Assembly: GCF_016107685.1 (NCBI RefSeq)
Contig: NZ_JABASY010000004.1
Location: 124,001 to 188,000, forward strand
Origin: Brevibacterium yomogidense
Lineage (GTDB): Bacteria > Actinomycetota > Actinomycetes > Actinomycetales > Brevibacteriaceae
DNA: 64,000 bases
Direction: 5' to 3'
Shown: positions 26,272 through 35,670 of the stretch, piece by piece
Numbering within the stretch: the first letter of the stretch is position 1
How the letters are laid out: each line of letters starts with the position of its first letter
The notes under the pieces: model-generated
The model's input: the letters and a program-made list of their open reading frames with translations, nothing else
Told to the model about the DNA's origin: nothing
Databases searched by the model: none
Position numbers and translations under genes: made by a program

Positions 26272-27084
26272 ATGACGGACGGACACGGACCGGCAGAGGT
26301 GACCGGGACCTCGGGCGCGGCGGGTTCCGACCTCACCGGCAAGGTCGTCGTCGTCACCGGCGGCAACCGGGGGATCGGGCTGGGCATGGCCCGCGGCCTC
26401 GTCAAGGCCGGCGCCTCCGTCGCCGTGTGGGGACGCAACGAGACCGTCAACGCCGCCGCGGTCGACGAGCTGCAGGCGCTGGGCGGGGGCGAGGCCGCAG
26501 CCTTCGCCGCGGACGTGTCCCAGGAGGAGGACGTGACGCGGGCGATGGCCCAGACCCTCGAGCGGTTCGGCCGGCTCGACACGCTCATCGCGAACGCGGG
26601 CGTGTCCGGCGCCTACGGCCGCCTGCACGAACTGTCGATCGACGACTGGCGGCGCGTCTCCGGTGTCAACGTCGAGGGCGTCATCCTCAGCTGCCAGGCA
26701 GCGGTGCGGCAGCTCATGGAGCAGGGTGAGGGCGGATCGCTCGTCCTCGTGTCCTCGCTGGCAGGCATCGAGGCGCCCACCCGGAACACCCTCTACGGGG
26801 CGACGAAGGGAGCGGTCCTGTCGATCATGCGCGGGCTCGCTACCGAGTACGCGCGGGAGGGGATCCGCACGAACGCGATCCTCCCCGGCTGGATCGAGAC
26901 GGAGATGACGCAGAACTCCGTGAACAGCCAGAAGTTCACCGACAAGGTGATCTCCCGCGTCCCGTTCCGCACCTGGGGCACACCGGACGACTTCGAACAG
27001 GCGGCCGTGTTCCTCACCGGGGACGGCTCCTCGTTCGTCAACGGGCAGCAGTTGGTGATCGACGGCGGTTACACCGTATTCTGA
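26272..27084 (+). CDS. SDR family oxidoreductase
   Basis: 270 residues. A 20-residue polar leader precedes VVVVTGGNRGIGLGMARGL (NAD(P) site); then NAGVSG, a serine in VLVSSLAGIE, YGATKGAVLSIM (Tyr-Lys pair), an ILPGWIETEMT loop and the C-terminal FVNGQQLVIDGGYTV. Likely a 3-ketoacyl/3-hydroxyacyl reductase or dehydrogenase acting with the preceding MDR and hydratase. Translation is probably coupled to the upstream gene (2-base gap, ribosome site within its end, AAGGAGG). Confidence 0.86.
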   Translation: MTDGHGPAEVTGTSGAAGSDLTGKVVVVTGGNRGIGLGMARGLVKAGASVAVWGRNETVNAAAVDELQALGGGEAAAFAADVSQEEDVTRAMAQTLERFGRLDTLIANAGVSGAYGRLHELSIDDWRRVSGVNVEGVILSCQAAVRQLMEQGEGGSLVLVSSLAGIEAPTRNTLYGATKGAVLSIMRGLATEYAREGIRTNAILPGWIETEMTQNSVNSQKFTDKVISRVPFRTWGTPDDFEQAAVFLTGDGSSFVNGQQLVIDGGYTVF

Positions 27085-27092
27085 GTCACATC

Positions 27093-27139
27093 CGCGCGTG
27101 TGAGACCGGCCTCACAGACGGGCCGGTCTCACACGCGCG
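27093..27139. terminator. Terminator after the hydratase-MDR-SDR operon
   Basis: A 19-bp perfect stem with a 9-base loop, starting 9 bases after the SDR stop; the right arm is followed by TTCTGTTCC. Confidence 0.82.
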
Positions 27140-27177
27140 TTCTGTTCCCGCTTCTCACGCACTCACCGGAGGTGCCC

Positions 27178-28818
27178 ATGCTTCGAGGTATCCCGTCCAC
27201 GATGGGCGACGACTACCAGCTCAACGTCCTCTCACTGCTGCGTCATGCCGCAGTGAACTTCCCGCGGACGGAGGTCGTCCACCGCCGGTCCGACGGTGAG
27301 TGGGGCCGCAGCACCTACGCGGAGGAATGGCGCCGCGTGTCCCGCATGGCACACGCCCTGTCCTCCCTGGGGGTGGGGCCCGGGAACACCGTGGGCGTGC
27401 TCGACTGGAACTCGCGGCGGCACTTCGAGCTGTACTACGCCGTGCCCGGGCTGGGCGCGACGATGGTGCAGCTCAACCTGCGCCTGGGCGAGGCCGACCT
27501 GGGGTACGTCGTCAACCACTCGCAGACGCAGTACGTGGTCGTCGACGAATCACTCCTGCCGATCGCGGAGAAGCTGGCGGCAGGCTCCTACGTGAAGCAG
27601 TGGATCGTCGCCGCCGACACTCCGTCGTCGCAGATCGAGACGACGCTCGAGAACGTCGTGTTCCTCGAAGACCTCATGAGCGATCAGCCGGACGAGTACG
27701 ACTTCGAGCAGGTCGAGGAGACCACCGCGGCGTACGCCGGCTACACGACGGGCACGACCGGCAAGCCGAAGGGCGTGTACTACTCGAACCGCGCGTCCTA
27801 CCTGCACACGATGGCGATCACGGCGGGCCTCAAGGTCGGCTACACGGACGTCATCATGCCGATCACCCCGATGTTCCACGTCCTGTCGTGGGGATTCCCG
27901 CAGGCTGCGGCGGGGACCGGGGCGAAGGTCGTGCTGCCGGGACGGTTCTCCGCCGACGACATGGGTGCGATCGCCAAGGCGTTCGTCGACGAGGAGGTGA
28001 CGGTCGCCAACGGTGCGCCGGCCATCTTCGCGGGGCTCCTCGAGTACATCCGCGCCCAGGACGAGACGCCGGACCTGTCCCGCGCACGTCTGGTGAGCGG
28101 TTCGACGGAACCGCCCGTGTCCCTCATGAAGGGCTTCCGCGACCTCACCGGTGCAGAGGTCATCCACGCCTACGGCGCGTCGGAGACCACCCCCGTCGTG
28201 ACCGTCAACTGGCAGATCAAGCCGGAGCTGGGCGAACTGGACGAGGACGCGCAGTGGGACCTCAAGCGCTCGCAGGGCGTGCCGGTCGCCGGTGTCGAGG
28301 TGAAGGTCGTCGATCCCAGCGGCGAAGAGCTGCCCCGCGACGGGAGCTCGATGGGCGAGCTGCTGATCCGCGGCCCCTGGATCGCGACGGCCTACCACAA
28401 GCTGGACGACAACGCGGAGCGGTTCGACGGCGACTGGTGGCGCTCCGGCGACGTCGCGGTCATCAACGAGTCCGGATACGTGAAGCTCACGGACCGGCTC
28501 AAGGACGTCATCAAGTCCGGCGGCGAATGGATCTCCTCCATCGACATGGAGAACGCCATCATGGACGACTCGCGGGTCTACGAAGCCGCGGTCATCGCGG
28601 TGCCGGACGAGAAGTGGGACGAGAGGCCCGTCGCCTACGTCGTGCTGCGCGACGGTGAGACGGCGACCGCGGACGACCTCCGTGAGGGGCTGCTCACGAA
28701 GTTCGCGAAGTGGCAGCTGCCGGACGTCGTCGAATTCGTCGCAGAGCTGCCCCGCACCTCCGTCGGCAAGCTCGACAAGAAGGTGCTGCGCACCCAGCAC
28801 CTGGGCGAGGACGCGTGA
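27178..28818 (+). CDS. Long-chain fatty-acid-CoA ligase
   Basis: 546 residues, ANL superfamily: [19 protein letters not shown] (P-loop), [52 protein letters not shown], and the intact A10 Lys in [13 protein letters not shown]. The SGGEWIS version of motif A8 and the [10 protein letters not shown] segment resemble medium/long-chain ligases. A strong GGAGGTG lies four bases before the ATG. It ends in ATGA, overlapping the start of the next gene, so the two are coupled. Confidence 0.9.
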   Translation: MLRGIPSTMGDDYQLNVLSLLRHAAVNFPRTEVVHRRSDGEWGRSTYAEEWRRVSRMAHALSSLGVGPGNTVGVLDWNSRRHFELYYAVPGLGATMVQLNLRLGEADLGYVVNHSQTQYVVVDESLLPIAEKLAAGSYVKQWIVAADTPSSQIETTLENVVFLEDLMSDQPDEYDFEQVEETTAAYAGYTTGTTGKPKGVYYSNRASYLHTMAITAGLKVGYTDVIMPITPMFHVLSWGFPQAAAGTGAKVVLPGRFSADDMGAIAKAFVDEEVTVANGAPAIFAGLLEYIRAQDETPDLSRARLVSGSTEPPVSLMKGFRDLTGAEVIHAYGASETTPVVTVNWQIKPELGELDEDAQWDLKRSQGVPVAGVEVKVVDPSGEELPRDGSSMGELLIRGPWIATAYHKLDDNAERFDGDWWRSGDVAVINESGYVKLTDRLKDVIKSGGEWISSIDMENAIMDDSRVYEAAVIAVPDEKWDERPVAYVVLRDGETATADDLREGLLTKFAKWQLPDVVEFVAELPRTSVGKLDKKVLRTQHLGEDA

Positions 28819-29465
28819 TGAGTGGGGACACCCCCACTCCGGTGGGCCCCGGGGCGTCGGGCGAGGTCCCGACGCCTTCCAGTCCCGGGGCGTCGGGTCC
28901 TGGGATGTCGGGTCCCGGGGCGTCGGGTCCTGGGGCATCCGGCGACGTCCCGACGCCTTCCCAGCCCGCGGTGACCGATGCCTTGGAGCAGGTCACCGCG
29001 GTGGTGCGGGTGGAGGGCTTCCCCACCGCGCACATGCCGATCCTGTTCGACGGTGTGTTCACCCGTCTGTTCCCCGCGCTGGGGCAGGCAGGCGCGCAGC
29101 CGGTCGGGGCGGCGTTCGCCCTGTACACGGGGATCCCGGGGGAGACGGCCGACCTCGAGGTGGGCATCCCGGTGGACCGCGTGCTGGAAGGTGCGGTGGA
29201 CCTCGGCGCGATCGAGGTGCCCGGTGGCACGTCCTTCGCCCTCGTCGCGCAGTCGTCCGCTCTGCCGGGCGGACGGATCGCGACCGCTGCGCACCTGGGC
29301 GGCTACGACGGGCTGGGGGATGCGTGGCAGACGTTCCTGGGTGCCCTCGAGGTTCAGGGCGTGACTGTCGCGATGCCGTTCTGGGAGGTCTACACGACCG
29401 AACCACACCCGGACATGGACCCTGCGGACCTGCGCACGGACCTCTTCATCTCGTTGGCGGACTGA
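28818..29465 (+). CDS. GyrI-like effector-binding domain protein
   Basis: 215 residues. The first 45 are a low-complexity Pro/Gly/Ser leader built of PGASGP-type repeats. Residues 55-215 resemble the GyrI-like small-molecule-binding domain: VTAVVRVEGFPTAHMPILFD, ALYTGIPGETADLEVGIPVD, TAAHLGGYDGLGDAWQTFL and a terminal WEVYTTEPHPDMDPADLRTD. No DNA-binding domain is attached. It may bind an acyl-CoA or a toxic amphiphile; function is unknown. Coupled to the ligase by a 1-base ATGA overlap. Confidence 0.7.
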   Translation: MSGDTPTPVGPGASGEVPTPSSPGASGPGMSGPGASGPGASGDVPTPSQPAVTDALEQVTAVVRVEGFPTAHMPILFDGVFTRLFPALGQAGAQPVGAAFALYTGIPGETADLEVGIPVDRVLEGAVDLGAIEVPGGTSFALVAQSSALPGGRIATAAHLGGYDGLGDAWQTFLGALEVQGVTVAMPFWEVYTTEPHPDMDPADLRTDLFISLAD

Positions 29466-29497
29466 CGAGCGTCCGCAGACCTGGTGGGGCTGACCTC

Positions 29498-29552
29498 GAG
29501 TGAGTGCGATTCGGCCCTGTGGGTGCCGATCCGGGCCATTTTGCACTCACTC
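29498..29552. repeat. 55-nt palindromic-ended element, solitary copy
   Basis: Starts GAGTGAGTGCGATTCGGCCC and ends GCACTCACTC. Length (55 nt), terminal inverted repeats GAGTGAGT/ACTCACTC and the internal ATTCGGCCC are shared with the three copies in the array at 39121-39453. It lies between two genes. Confidence 0.65.
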
Positions 29553-29637
29553 GGCGAACCCGGCCCTCAACTGCGCACGGACCGTGCACTCTTACGCGTT
29601 GAGCGCCGGGAACCCGAACCCCCGTTCGGGGCGTCAG

Positions 29638-29765
29638 GGGTGCGGGACACCCTCACGGGTGAAGGAAGTCCTCAGAGGCGCGGGAAGCCCCCACCGGTGC
29701 GGGACACCCCCACTGGTGCGGGACACCCTCAGGGGGAGGTAAGCCCCCACTGGCGAGGGACACCC
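29638..29765. repeat. Degenerate tandem repeats of about 19 nt
   Basis: At least five imperfect copies based on CCCCACTGGTGCGGGACAC run up to the 3' end of the acetyltransferase gene on the minus strand. A related string (GGGGACACCCCCACTCCGGT) forms the start of the GyrI-like gene at 28823. No gene is visible in 29553-29765. Confidence 0.65.
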
Positions 29766-30662
29766 TCAGGGGTGGGTGAGGAGGTAGGCGCCGCTGCGGC
29801 GGAACCCGGTGACCTTCCACCCGTCGTCCAGCAGTTCGACGAACGCTCTGCGCACCGCTTCCCGCCAGAGGCCGGCGAGTTCCGGGTCCGTTCCGCGCAG
29901 CGTCTCGATGTCGCTGGGCATCTCGATGCACACGAGGTCCGCCTCCCGGGGGACGTCGAGTTCGAGGGGCCTGCCGCTGGGATCGATCCGCACTGCAGGC
30001 ACTGCGTCTTCGGGGTCCGTCGCCGGTGTGCCGTCCCCGTCGCGTGATGCGTGCTCGTGGGAGGGGCGTGACGCCGGTGCGGGTGCGGTGAGGTCCCATT
30101 CGACGAAGACACGGTCGGAGGCCTGCCCGGCGTTCACCCCGTCGCGCATCTGCCCGTAGAAGTCCGCGTGGTACTCGACCGGCAGTGCCCCCAGGCGCGC
30201 GATGTTGAAGTAGGCGTTCCGGGCGACCAGCGGGTCGAAGGTCCACGTCATGTGGGTGAGTCCGCGCTCCAGGCACCACAGGCGCTGGTGCAGCTTCATC
30301 GCCGCACCGATGCCGCGGCCCACCGCCTCGTGGCGGACACCCGCGACGTGGGAGTGCATCGACTTCCCGACGGGTGCGGCGAAGAACCCGACGGTCACGC
30401 CCAGCATGTCGCCGCTTGCCCGGTCGTACGCCGCCGCGGTGTAGTTCTTCGCGTGGGCGAGTGCGATGAAGAGGCTGGGTTCCAGCACCGTGGTTCCGGA
30501 CCCCGTCACGCTCCACACCTCGTCCAGCAGCAGGGAGGCGTCCGCCGCGGCCTGTGCGGAGTCGATGATCCGCACGTCGATCTGCGCGCTGTCGAGGGCC
30601 TCCCGCAGCTGGTTCTCCGCCGCGATGAGGAGCTCCTGCGAGGGTGTGGCGTGCGTCTCCAT
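29766..30662 (-). CDS. GNAT family acetyltransferase, uncharacterised (COG3375-like)
   Basis: 298 residues. A GNAT core is visible in residues 25-170: FIALAHAKNYTAAAYDRASG, LGVTVGFFAAPVGKSMHSHV, VRHEAVGRGIGAAMKLHQRL (acetyl-CoA loop) and TWTFDPLVARNAYFNIARLG. The last 130 residues are a separate, more variable domain ending FRRSGAYLLTHP. The arrangement resembles a family of predicted acetyltransferases without known substrate. Its stop abuts a run of tandem repeats. Divergent from the dehydrogenase gene at 30784. Confidence 0.72.
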   Translation of the reverse strand: METHATPSQELLIAAENQLREALDSAQIDVRIIDSAQAAADASLLLDEVWSVTGSGTTVLEPSLFIALAHAKNYTAAAYDRASGDMLGVTVGFFAAPVGKSMHSHVAGVRHEAVGRGIGAAMKLHQRLWCLERGLTHMTWTFDPLVARNAYFNIARLGALPVEYHADFYGQMRDGVNAGQASDRVFVEWDLTAPAPASRPSHEHASRDGDGTPATDPEDAVPAVRIDPSGRPLELDVPREADLVCIEMPSDIETLRGTDPELAGLWREAVRRAFVELLDDGWKVTGFRRSGAYLLTHP

Positions 30663-30783
30663 GACCCCATTGTGCCACCGACCGCAGGCGGCGGCAGTGC
30701 CCTGTGGACACGGACCTGCCGGTGAGCGCGCTGTGTGTGCGCGGGACACAATCGGGGCGGCCCCGTCGTCGTACTGTGGGTGC

Positions 30784-31704
30784 ATGGACGACACCGCATC
30801 GACAGCAGCCTCTGCCCCCGTCCGTGTGGCCGTCATCGGAGCCGGCACGATCGGACTGTCGTGGGTGCGGCTCTTCGCCACCCACGGTTCGCACGTCACC
30901 GTGTACGATCCCCGGCCGGATCTTGCCGAGGCGTTGAGCGCCGTCGTCGCATCCGCCGGGGTGAGCCCGGACGCGGTCGACGTCGCAGGATCCGCCGCCG
31001 AGGCCGCACTGGATGCCGCTTTCGTGCAGGAGAGCGGTCCGGAGGATCCGGAGGCGAAAGCCTCCCTCTTCGTGGAGCTCGCCGAGGCCGCGGCCGGCGA
31101 CGCCCTGCTGGTCTCCTCCTCGTCCGCGATCCTGCCGACGCGGATCGCGGGACGGTTGGACGACGACGCCGCTGCGCGCATGCTCATCGGTCACCCGTTC
31201 AACCCGCCGCACATCATGCCTCTCGTCGAGGTGGTGCCGGGAGAGCGGACGGCACAGGAGTCCGTCGACCGGGCGCTGGAGGTCTACCGCGCCTACGGAC
31301 GCGAGCCCGTGGCGCTCGCACGGGAGACCCGCGGGTTCGTGGGCAATCGCCTGCAGAACGCGATCCTGCGGGAGGCGGTCCACCTGGTGCAGAGCGGGGT
31401 CATCGACGCGGCGGGGTTCGACGACGTCGTGAAGCGGTCACTGGGACTGCGGTGGGCCGCCGTGGGGCCGCTCGAGGGGATGCACCTGGGAGGGGGAGCG
31501 GACGGCCTGCGCGGCTTCATGCGGCACATCGGTCCGTCGTTCGCGCAGATCGATCTCCACGAGCCGGACCTGTCGGAGGCGGGGATGGCGGACGTCTTCG
31601 ACCAGGCCGACGACGCGTACGGCCTGCCGCCCAGCCCGGAGATCGCGCGTGAGCGCGACCGGGTGCAGGAGGAGATCCTCCGGCTGAGGAGCCGCGGCGA
31701 GTGA
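30784..31704 (+). CDS. 3-hydroxyacyl-CoA dehydrogenase family protein
   Basis: 306 residues: Rossmann GAGTIGLSW (about residues 19-27), AAFVQESGPED, SSSSAILPTRIA, and the NPPHIMPLVEVVPGE loop after the catalytic His in IGHPFN. The C-terminal half has RGFVGNRLQNAILREAVHLV. The short length and pattern resemble carnitine 3-dehydrogenase and L-gulonate 3-dehydrogenase more than FadB-type enzymes. It is a paralogue of the protein at 42802-43818. Substrate not decided. Confidence 0.82.
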   Translation: MDDTASTAASAPVRVAVIGAGTIGLSWVRLFATHGSHVTVYDPRPDLAEALSAVVASAGVSPDAVDVAGSAAEAALDAAFVQESGPEDPEAKASLFVELAEAAAGDALLVSSSSAILPTRIAGRLDDDAAARMLIGHPFNPPHIMPLVEVVPGERTAQESVDRALEVYRAYGREPVALARETRGFVGNRLQNAILREAVHLVQSGVIDAAGFDDVVKRSLGLRWAAVGPLEGMHLGGGADGLRGFMRHIGPSFAQIDLHEPDLSEAGMADVFDQADDAYGLPPSPEIARERDRVQEEILRLRSRGE

Positions 31705-31744
31705 ACCGAAGCGCAGGCGCTGACCCGGGGCACAGGCGCTGAAC

Positions 31745-31771
31745 CGGGGGACGCCCCTCCGGCGTCCCCCG
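31745..31771. terminator. Bidirectional terminator
   Basis: An 11-bp stem (CGGGGGACGCC with its complement) and a 5-base loop between the converging dehydrogenase gene and the SnoaL-like gene. Just upstream CAGGCGCTGA occurs twice. Confidence 0.7.
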
Positions 31772-31831
31772 ACGTCTCCCGGAGTCGTCCGAGAAACTCT
31801 CGCAGGCGATGATCCGGGCCCGGAGTGCGGG

Positions 31832-32185
31832 TCAGACCGCCGCGCGGTAGAAGTAGGTGGTGCGCCGGCTGATGCGGTCCTGGTCGTCGAACTCCATGAA
31901 ATCCGCGAAGCCCTCATGGGCGGTCGACCCGTCCTTCAGCTCACCGTCGAACGTGCCGCGGATCGCCGCCCGCCGCCCGTCGGCGACGATCTCCGTGACC
32001 GTGTGCGCGCCGGACACGATGACGCGCTCCCCGCGGTAGAACTCGCCGACCTGCGGACCGGTGAGCGTGTCATAGCCGGGACGGTCGTACGTGGCGTCCG
32101 GGGCGAACAGCGCCACCGTCGCATCTGCGTCGCCGGAATCGACGACCGTGTAGTAGTGGCGTGCCAGATCTTCGGTGCGTGACAT
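31832..32185 (-). CDS. SnoaL/NTF2-like protein
   Basis: 117 residues forming one cone-shaped NTF2-like domain: LARHYYTVVDSGDADATVAL, LFAPDATYDRPGYDTLTGP, VGEFYRGERVIVSGAHTV and FADFMEFDDQDRISRRTTYF. Family members include ketosteroid-isomerase-like enzymes and ligand binders; no specific function can be named. GGAGGACAC precedes the ATG. Divergent from the aldehyde dehydrogenase gene, with 171 bases between. Confidence 0.8.
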   Translation of the reverse strand: MSRTEDLARHYYTVVDSGDADATVALFAPDATYDRPGYDTLTGPQVGEFYRGERVIVSGAHTVTEIVADGRRAAIRGTFDGELKDGSTAHEGFADFMEFDDQDRISRRTTYFYRAAV

Positions 32186-32356
32186 GTGTCCTCCGCGGTC
32201 GTGGGGTGCAGGGCGGGTGCCGGATCATCGCGGCGAGACAGGCGTCCATATTCAGACAGTGCCTTTTGCCACGCGCGTGTGACCCGCCTAACGTGGGAAC
32301 CACACTAGTCGGCGTTTTCGCCGATTGTGCTCGTACCCCACGAAGAGGAGCAGTCA

Positions 32357-33739
32357 ATGTCGATCTATCAGGTCCTCAACCCGGCAACCGGCGAAGTCGT
32401 GGAGACATATCCCACCGCTACCGACGAGCAGATCGTCGATGCACAGGAGCGCAGCGCGGCGGCGTTCAGCTCGTGGTCGGAGACCACGGTCGAAGAGCGC
32501 GCGGCGATTCTTACGAAGGTTGCCGACATCTACGGCGAGCGGGCGGATGAGCTCGCAGAGATCATCAACATGGAGATGGGCAAGGCCATCCCGGAGGCGA
32601 AGGGCGAGATCAAGCTGTGCCAGCTGATCTACCGCTACTTCGCGGACCACGCGGCGAAGTTCATGGAGGACGAGCAGCTGCGCGGCACCAGCGAGGACGA
32701 AGAGGCGTTCGTGCGTCGTCGGCCGGTCGGCTCGCTGCTGGGCATCATGCCCTGGAACTTCCCCTACTACCAGGTGGCCCGCTTCGCGGCGCCGAACCTG
32801 GCGCTGGGCAACACGATCCTGCTCAAGCACGCTCCGCAGGATCCGAAGTCCTCGGCCGTGATGGAGGAGATCTTCCATGAGGCGGGTGTGCCGAAGGACG
32901 CGTACATCAACATCTACGCGACGAACGAGCAGGTCGCGGACATCATCCTGCCCTCGCCTCTGAACCAGGGCGTGTCCGTGACGGGTTCGGAGCGTGCCGG
33001 TTCCGCTGTGGCTGCGGAGGCGGGCAAGAACCTCAAGAAGGTCGTGCTGGAGATGGGCGGGTCGGACCCGTACGTCCTGCTGGATTCCTCCGATGTGAAG
33101 AAGTCTGCGAAGACGTTCTTCCAGGCGCGGATGGGCAACACGGGTCAGGCGTGCAACTCGCCCAAGCGGATGATCGTCATGGACGACATCTACGACGAGT
33201 TCCGTGAAGAGCTCACGAGCCTTGCGAAGTCCGCGATCCCGGCTGATCCGACGGCCGGTGACACGGGTCTGTCGCCGCTGTCCTCGCCTGCGGCGCGTGA
33301 GCGGTTCATGGAGCAGGTCGATGCGGTGAAGGCCGGTGGCGCGACGGTGCTGGCCGGTGGTGAGCACTACGACACCCCGGGCTCCTATGTGCAGCCTGTC
33401 GTGTTCGAGGGTGTGAAGCCGGGGATGCGCGGCTATCACGAGGAGCTGTTCGGTCCGGCGTTCATGCTGTTCAAGGTCGGCAGTGACGAGGAGGCCGTGA
33501 AGCTTGCGAACGATACCCCGTTCGGTCTGGGTTCTGCGGTGTTCTCGGATGATCTGGAGCGTGCGGAGCGTGTGGGGTCGAAGATCGAGGCGGGCATGGT
33601 GTTCCTGAACTCGCCGGAGGGTTCGCGTGAGTACCTGCCGTTCGGTGGTGTGAAGCGTTCCGGCGTGGGACGTGAGCTGGGGCCGCTGGCGATGGACGAG
33701 TTCGTCAACAAGCAGCTGATCTTCAAGAAGAAGAGCTGA
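32357..33739 (+). CDS. NAD(P)-dependent succinate-semialdehyde dehydrogenase, short type
   Basis: 460 residues. ALDH marks: [14 protein letters not shown] (cofactor Asn), [25 protein letters not shown] with the general-base Glu, and [12 protein letters not shown] with the catalytic Cys. Length and the [13 protein letters not shown] and [20 protein letters not shown] segments match the 455-460-residue GabD1-type enzymes. It likely oxidises succinic semialdehyde or similar aldehydes. AGAGGAG lies seven bases before the ATG. The codon use towards the 3' end favours GGT and GTG, suggesting high expression. Confidence 0.87.
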   Translation: MSIYQVLNPATGEVVETYPTATDEQIVDAQERSAAAFSSWSETTVEERAAILTKVADIYGERADELAEIINMEMGKAIPEAKGEIKLCQLIYRYFADHAAKFMEDEQLRGTSEDEEAFVRRRPVGSLLGIMPWNFPYYQVARFAAPNLALGNTILLKHAPQDPKSSAVMEEIFHEAGVPKDAYINIYATNEQVADIILPSPLNQGVSVTGSERAGSAVAAEAGKNLKKVVLEMGGSDPYVLLDSSDVKKSAKTFFQARMGNTGQACNSPKRMIVMDDIYDEFREELTSLAKSAIPADPTAGDTGLSPLSSPAARERFMEQVDAVKAGGATVLAGGEHYDTPGSYVQPVVFEGVKPGMRGYHEELFGPAFMLFKVGSDEEAVKLANDTPFGLGSAVFSDDLERAERVGSKIEAGMVFLNSPEGSREYLPFGGVKRSGVGRELGPLAMDEFVNKQLIFKKKS

Positions 33740-33783
33740 CCAGCAGTTGACGCACAGCTGATATCGCGCAACTGACATCGCAC

Positions 33784-33825
33784 AGCAGCAGGGCCCCGGA
33801 TCGGATGATCCGGGGCCCTGCTGCT
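33784..33825. terminator. Terminator after the aldehyde dehydrogenase gene
   Basis: A 19-bp stem with a GGAT loop, 45 bases after the stop. A 15-nt tandem repeat begins directly at its right edge. Confidence 0.8.
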
Positions 33826-33880
33826 CGTGGAGACGGTCTTCGTGGAGACGGTCTTCGTGGAGACGGTCTTCGTGGAGACG
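33826..33880. repeat. Tandem repeat of 15 nt, 3.7 copies
   Basis: CGTGGAGACGGTCTT at 33826, 33841 and 33856, plus ten bases of a fourth copy to 33880, all identical. It separates the terminator from the end of the DUF805 gene. Confidence 0.9.
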
Positions 33881-33929
33881 TCTGCGAACCGCGCGCGGTT
33901 TCGTGAATCACGCGCAGTGTGGTGCGAAG

Positions 33930-34892
33930 TCAGTCACCCCTGACGTCGTCCCATTCGGGCCTGCGTGCTTCGACCTTCGTCGGCAGGAACATGAAGATGA
34001 GGACCACGAGCGATCCGAGGCCACCGGTGATGAGGTTGGCGAGGTGGATCAGCAGGAGCGTCGCCGGGTAGCCGGCATCGTGCAGACGTCGCGCCTGGGC
34101 GGACAGGCTGGGCACGATGAGGGCGAGGGAGACGACGAGCATCAGGATGCCGCCGATCAGCGCGATCACTCCTGCGGCTCCCATGCCGGAGGGTGCGGAG
34201 GACGCGTAGGGGTCCATCGTGGCGACGCTCGCGATCAGCATGACGTAGCCGATGATCAACGGGATCGATGCGACGATCATGATGAGGCTGTACGCGAGGT
34301 ACGACCACCAGTACTCGCTCAGCGAGGCGTAGCCGGAGAAGCGCGCGTACTTCTTGAAGAACCGCTTCGTCGCCTGCATGAAGGTCGCACCGTAGAGGGG
34401 CTGGCTGAGCGCCGGCTCCCCGTCGGGGCCCAGGGCCTGCGGGCCGTCGGGCACGACGGTCGTCGTCGAGGCCGCGCCCATCGGTGCACCGTAGGCGCCG
34501 CCGTAGGGGGATCCTGCCTGTGGGGGAGCGCCGTACGGGGTCCCGTCCTGGGGTGCGCCGTAGGGGGTGGCACCGGGGTCGCCTGCGCCGTACGGTGCTG
34601 CGCCGCCCTGCTGCGACCCGTACGGTGCCGCGCCGCCCTGGGGCGCGAGGTGTGGGGAGCCGGTCTGCGGCGAACCGTAGGGGGATCCGCTCTGCGGGGA
34701 TCCGTACTGCGGGGGCTGTTGCGAGCCGTAGGGCTGCTGGCCCGGCTGCTGGCCGTAGGGCTGCTGGCCGTAGGGCGGCTGTCCGCTTCCCTGCTGCGGC
34801 GCCCCGGAGTAGGGGCCGGAGCCGTAGGGTCCCGATCCGTACGGGCTCTGCCCGCCCTGCGCCGGGTCTGTCGGAGGATTGCCGTTGGTCAT
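33930..34892 (-). CDS. DUF805 membrane protein with Gly/Pro/Gln/Tyr-rich N-terminus
   Basis: 320 residues. Residues 1-150 are low complexity, dominated by SPYGSGPYGSGP, QPYGQQPGQQPYG and GAAPYG repeats, likely disordered and cytoplasmic. Residues about 170-310 are a DUF805 domain: FSGYASLSEYWWSYLAYSL, three to four membrane helices and LSAQARRLHDAGYPATLLLI. Role unknown; such PYG-rich leaders are common on actinobacterial membrane proteins. GGAGAG precedes the ATG. Confidence 0.83.
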   Translation of the reverse strand: MTNGNPPTDPAQGGQSPYGSGPYGSGPYSGAPQQGSGQPPYGQQPYGQQPGQQPYGSQQPPQYGSPQSGSPYGSPQTGSPHLAPQGGAAPYGSQQGGAAPYGAGDPGATPYGAPQDGTPYGAPPQAGSPYGGAYGAPMGAASTTTVVPDGPQALGPDGEPALSQPLYGATFMQATKRFFKKYARFSGYASLSEYWWSYLAYSLIMIVASIPLIIGYVMLIASVATMDPYASSAPSGMGAAGVIALIGGILMLVVSLALIVPSLSAQARRLHDAGYPATLLLIHLANLITGGLGSLVVLIFMFLPTKVEARRPEWDDVRGD

Positions 34893-35055
34893 TGTTCTCT
34901 CCCAGATCGTGGATGCGCGTGCGTGCTGCAGAGGCGACGTGCTGCAGGGCCGCTTGGGGGCGCTCTGCTCACGGTGCGCCACACTACCGCTGATGTGAGC
35001 GGCTCTGTGATGTGGCGTTCTCCTCCCACAATAGCGAGGGGTCCGCAGAACCCCT

Positions 35056-35199
35056 ATGGTGAACGCGTTGCAGATCCGCATCATCCGCCATGGGGAGACG
35101 GTCTGCTCCGAGACACGGAACAGTTCCCGACGATGTGAGGACGGCCCGCCGGCATGTCGATCCCTGAACGCGACCCTGGTACCCCTGCCATCCGGGTGA
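35056..35199 (+). pseudogene. Possible truncated histidine-phosphatase start
   Basis: A 47-codon frame whose first 17 residues, MVNALQIRIIRHGETVC, contain the RHGET motif that opens histidine phosphatases (phosphoglycerate-mutase-like). After that no family similarity remains, and the frame runs into the Nudix gene. It could be the remnant of a deleted gene or chance. 34893-35055 shows nothing else. Confidence 0.25.
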
Positions 35200-35609
35200 G
35201 TGCGCTCGTGCTGCTGCGGGATGACGCGATGCTCATGGTGCGGAAGCGGGGGACGACGGCGTACATGCTGCCCGGCGGCAAGCCGGAGGCGGGGGAGACC
35301 CCGGTCGACACGATCATCCGTGAGGTCGCGGAGGAGTTGGGTCTCCGCGTCGCTCGTGCGGACCTCGAGGAGCTCGGCACGTTCGAGGCGCCCGCCGCGA
35401 ACGAAGCGGGTCACCGCGTGTGCGGCGACGTCTTCGTCCACCGGGGGATGCCTGCCGGCTTCGACTTCGACGGCATCGCGCCGCAGGCGGAGATCGAATC
35501 GGTCGCGTGGTTCGCCCCGGACGCGCTGCCGGACGATTCGCCCGGACTCACGATCGCGCCGCTCACCCGGCACGCGGTCGTCCCCGCGCTCACGCTGCGC
35601 ACCGCCTGA
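35154..35609 (+). CDS. Nudix hydrolase
   Basis: 151 residues with a complete Nudix box: GGKPEAGETPVDTIIREVAE continuing ELGL (Gly-x5-Glu-x7-Arg-Glu-x-x-Glu-Glu-x-Gly), residues about 41-64, which binds the divalent metals used to cleave nucleoside-diphosphate-linked compounds. A C-terminal ESVAWFAPDALP segment is typical. Whether it sanitises oxidised nucleotides or acts on another substrate cannot be told. Confidence 0.88.
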   Translation: MSIPERDPGTPAIRVSALVLLRDDAMLMVRKRGTTAYMLPGGKPEAGETPVDTIIREVAEELGLRVARADLEELGTFEAPAANEAGHRVCGDVFVHRGMPAGFDFDGIAPQAEIESVAWFAPDALPDDSPGLTIAPLTRHAVVPALTLRTA

Positions 35610-35670
35610 CCTGCTGCCCCCCGGGCCGGCTCCCACGCCCGACCACACTCCTGCCCGCTCCGCCCTGTGG

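Noticed and set aside
28840..28960. Tandem DNA repeat treated as an independent element
   Set aside because: The PGASGP-type repeats lie within the coding leader of the GyrI-like protein, so I describe them there.
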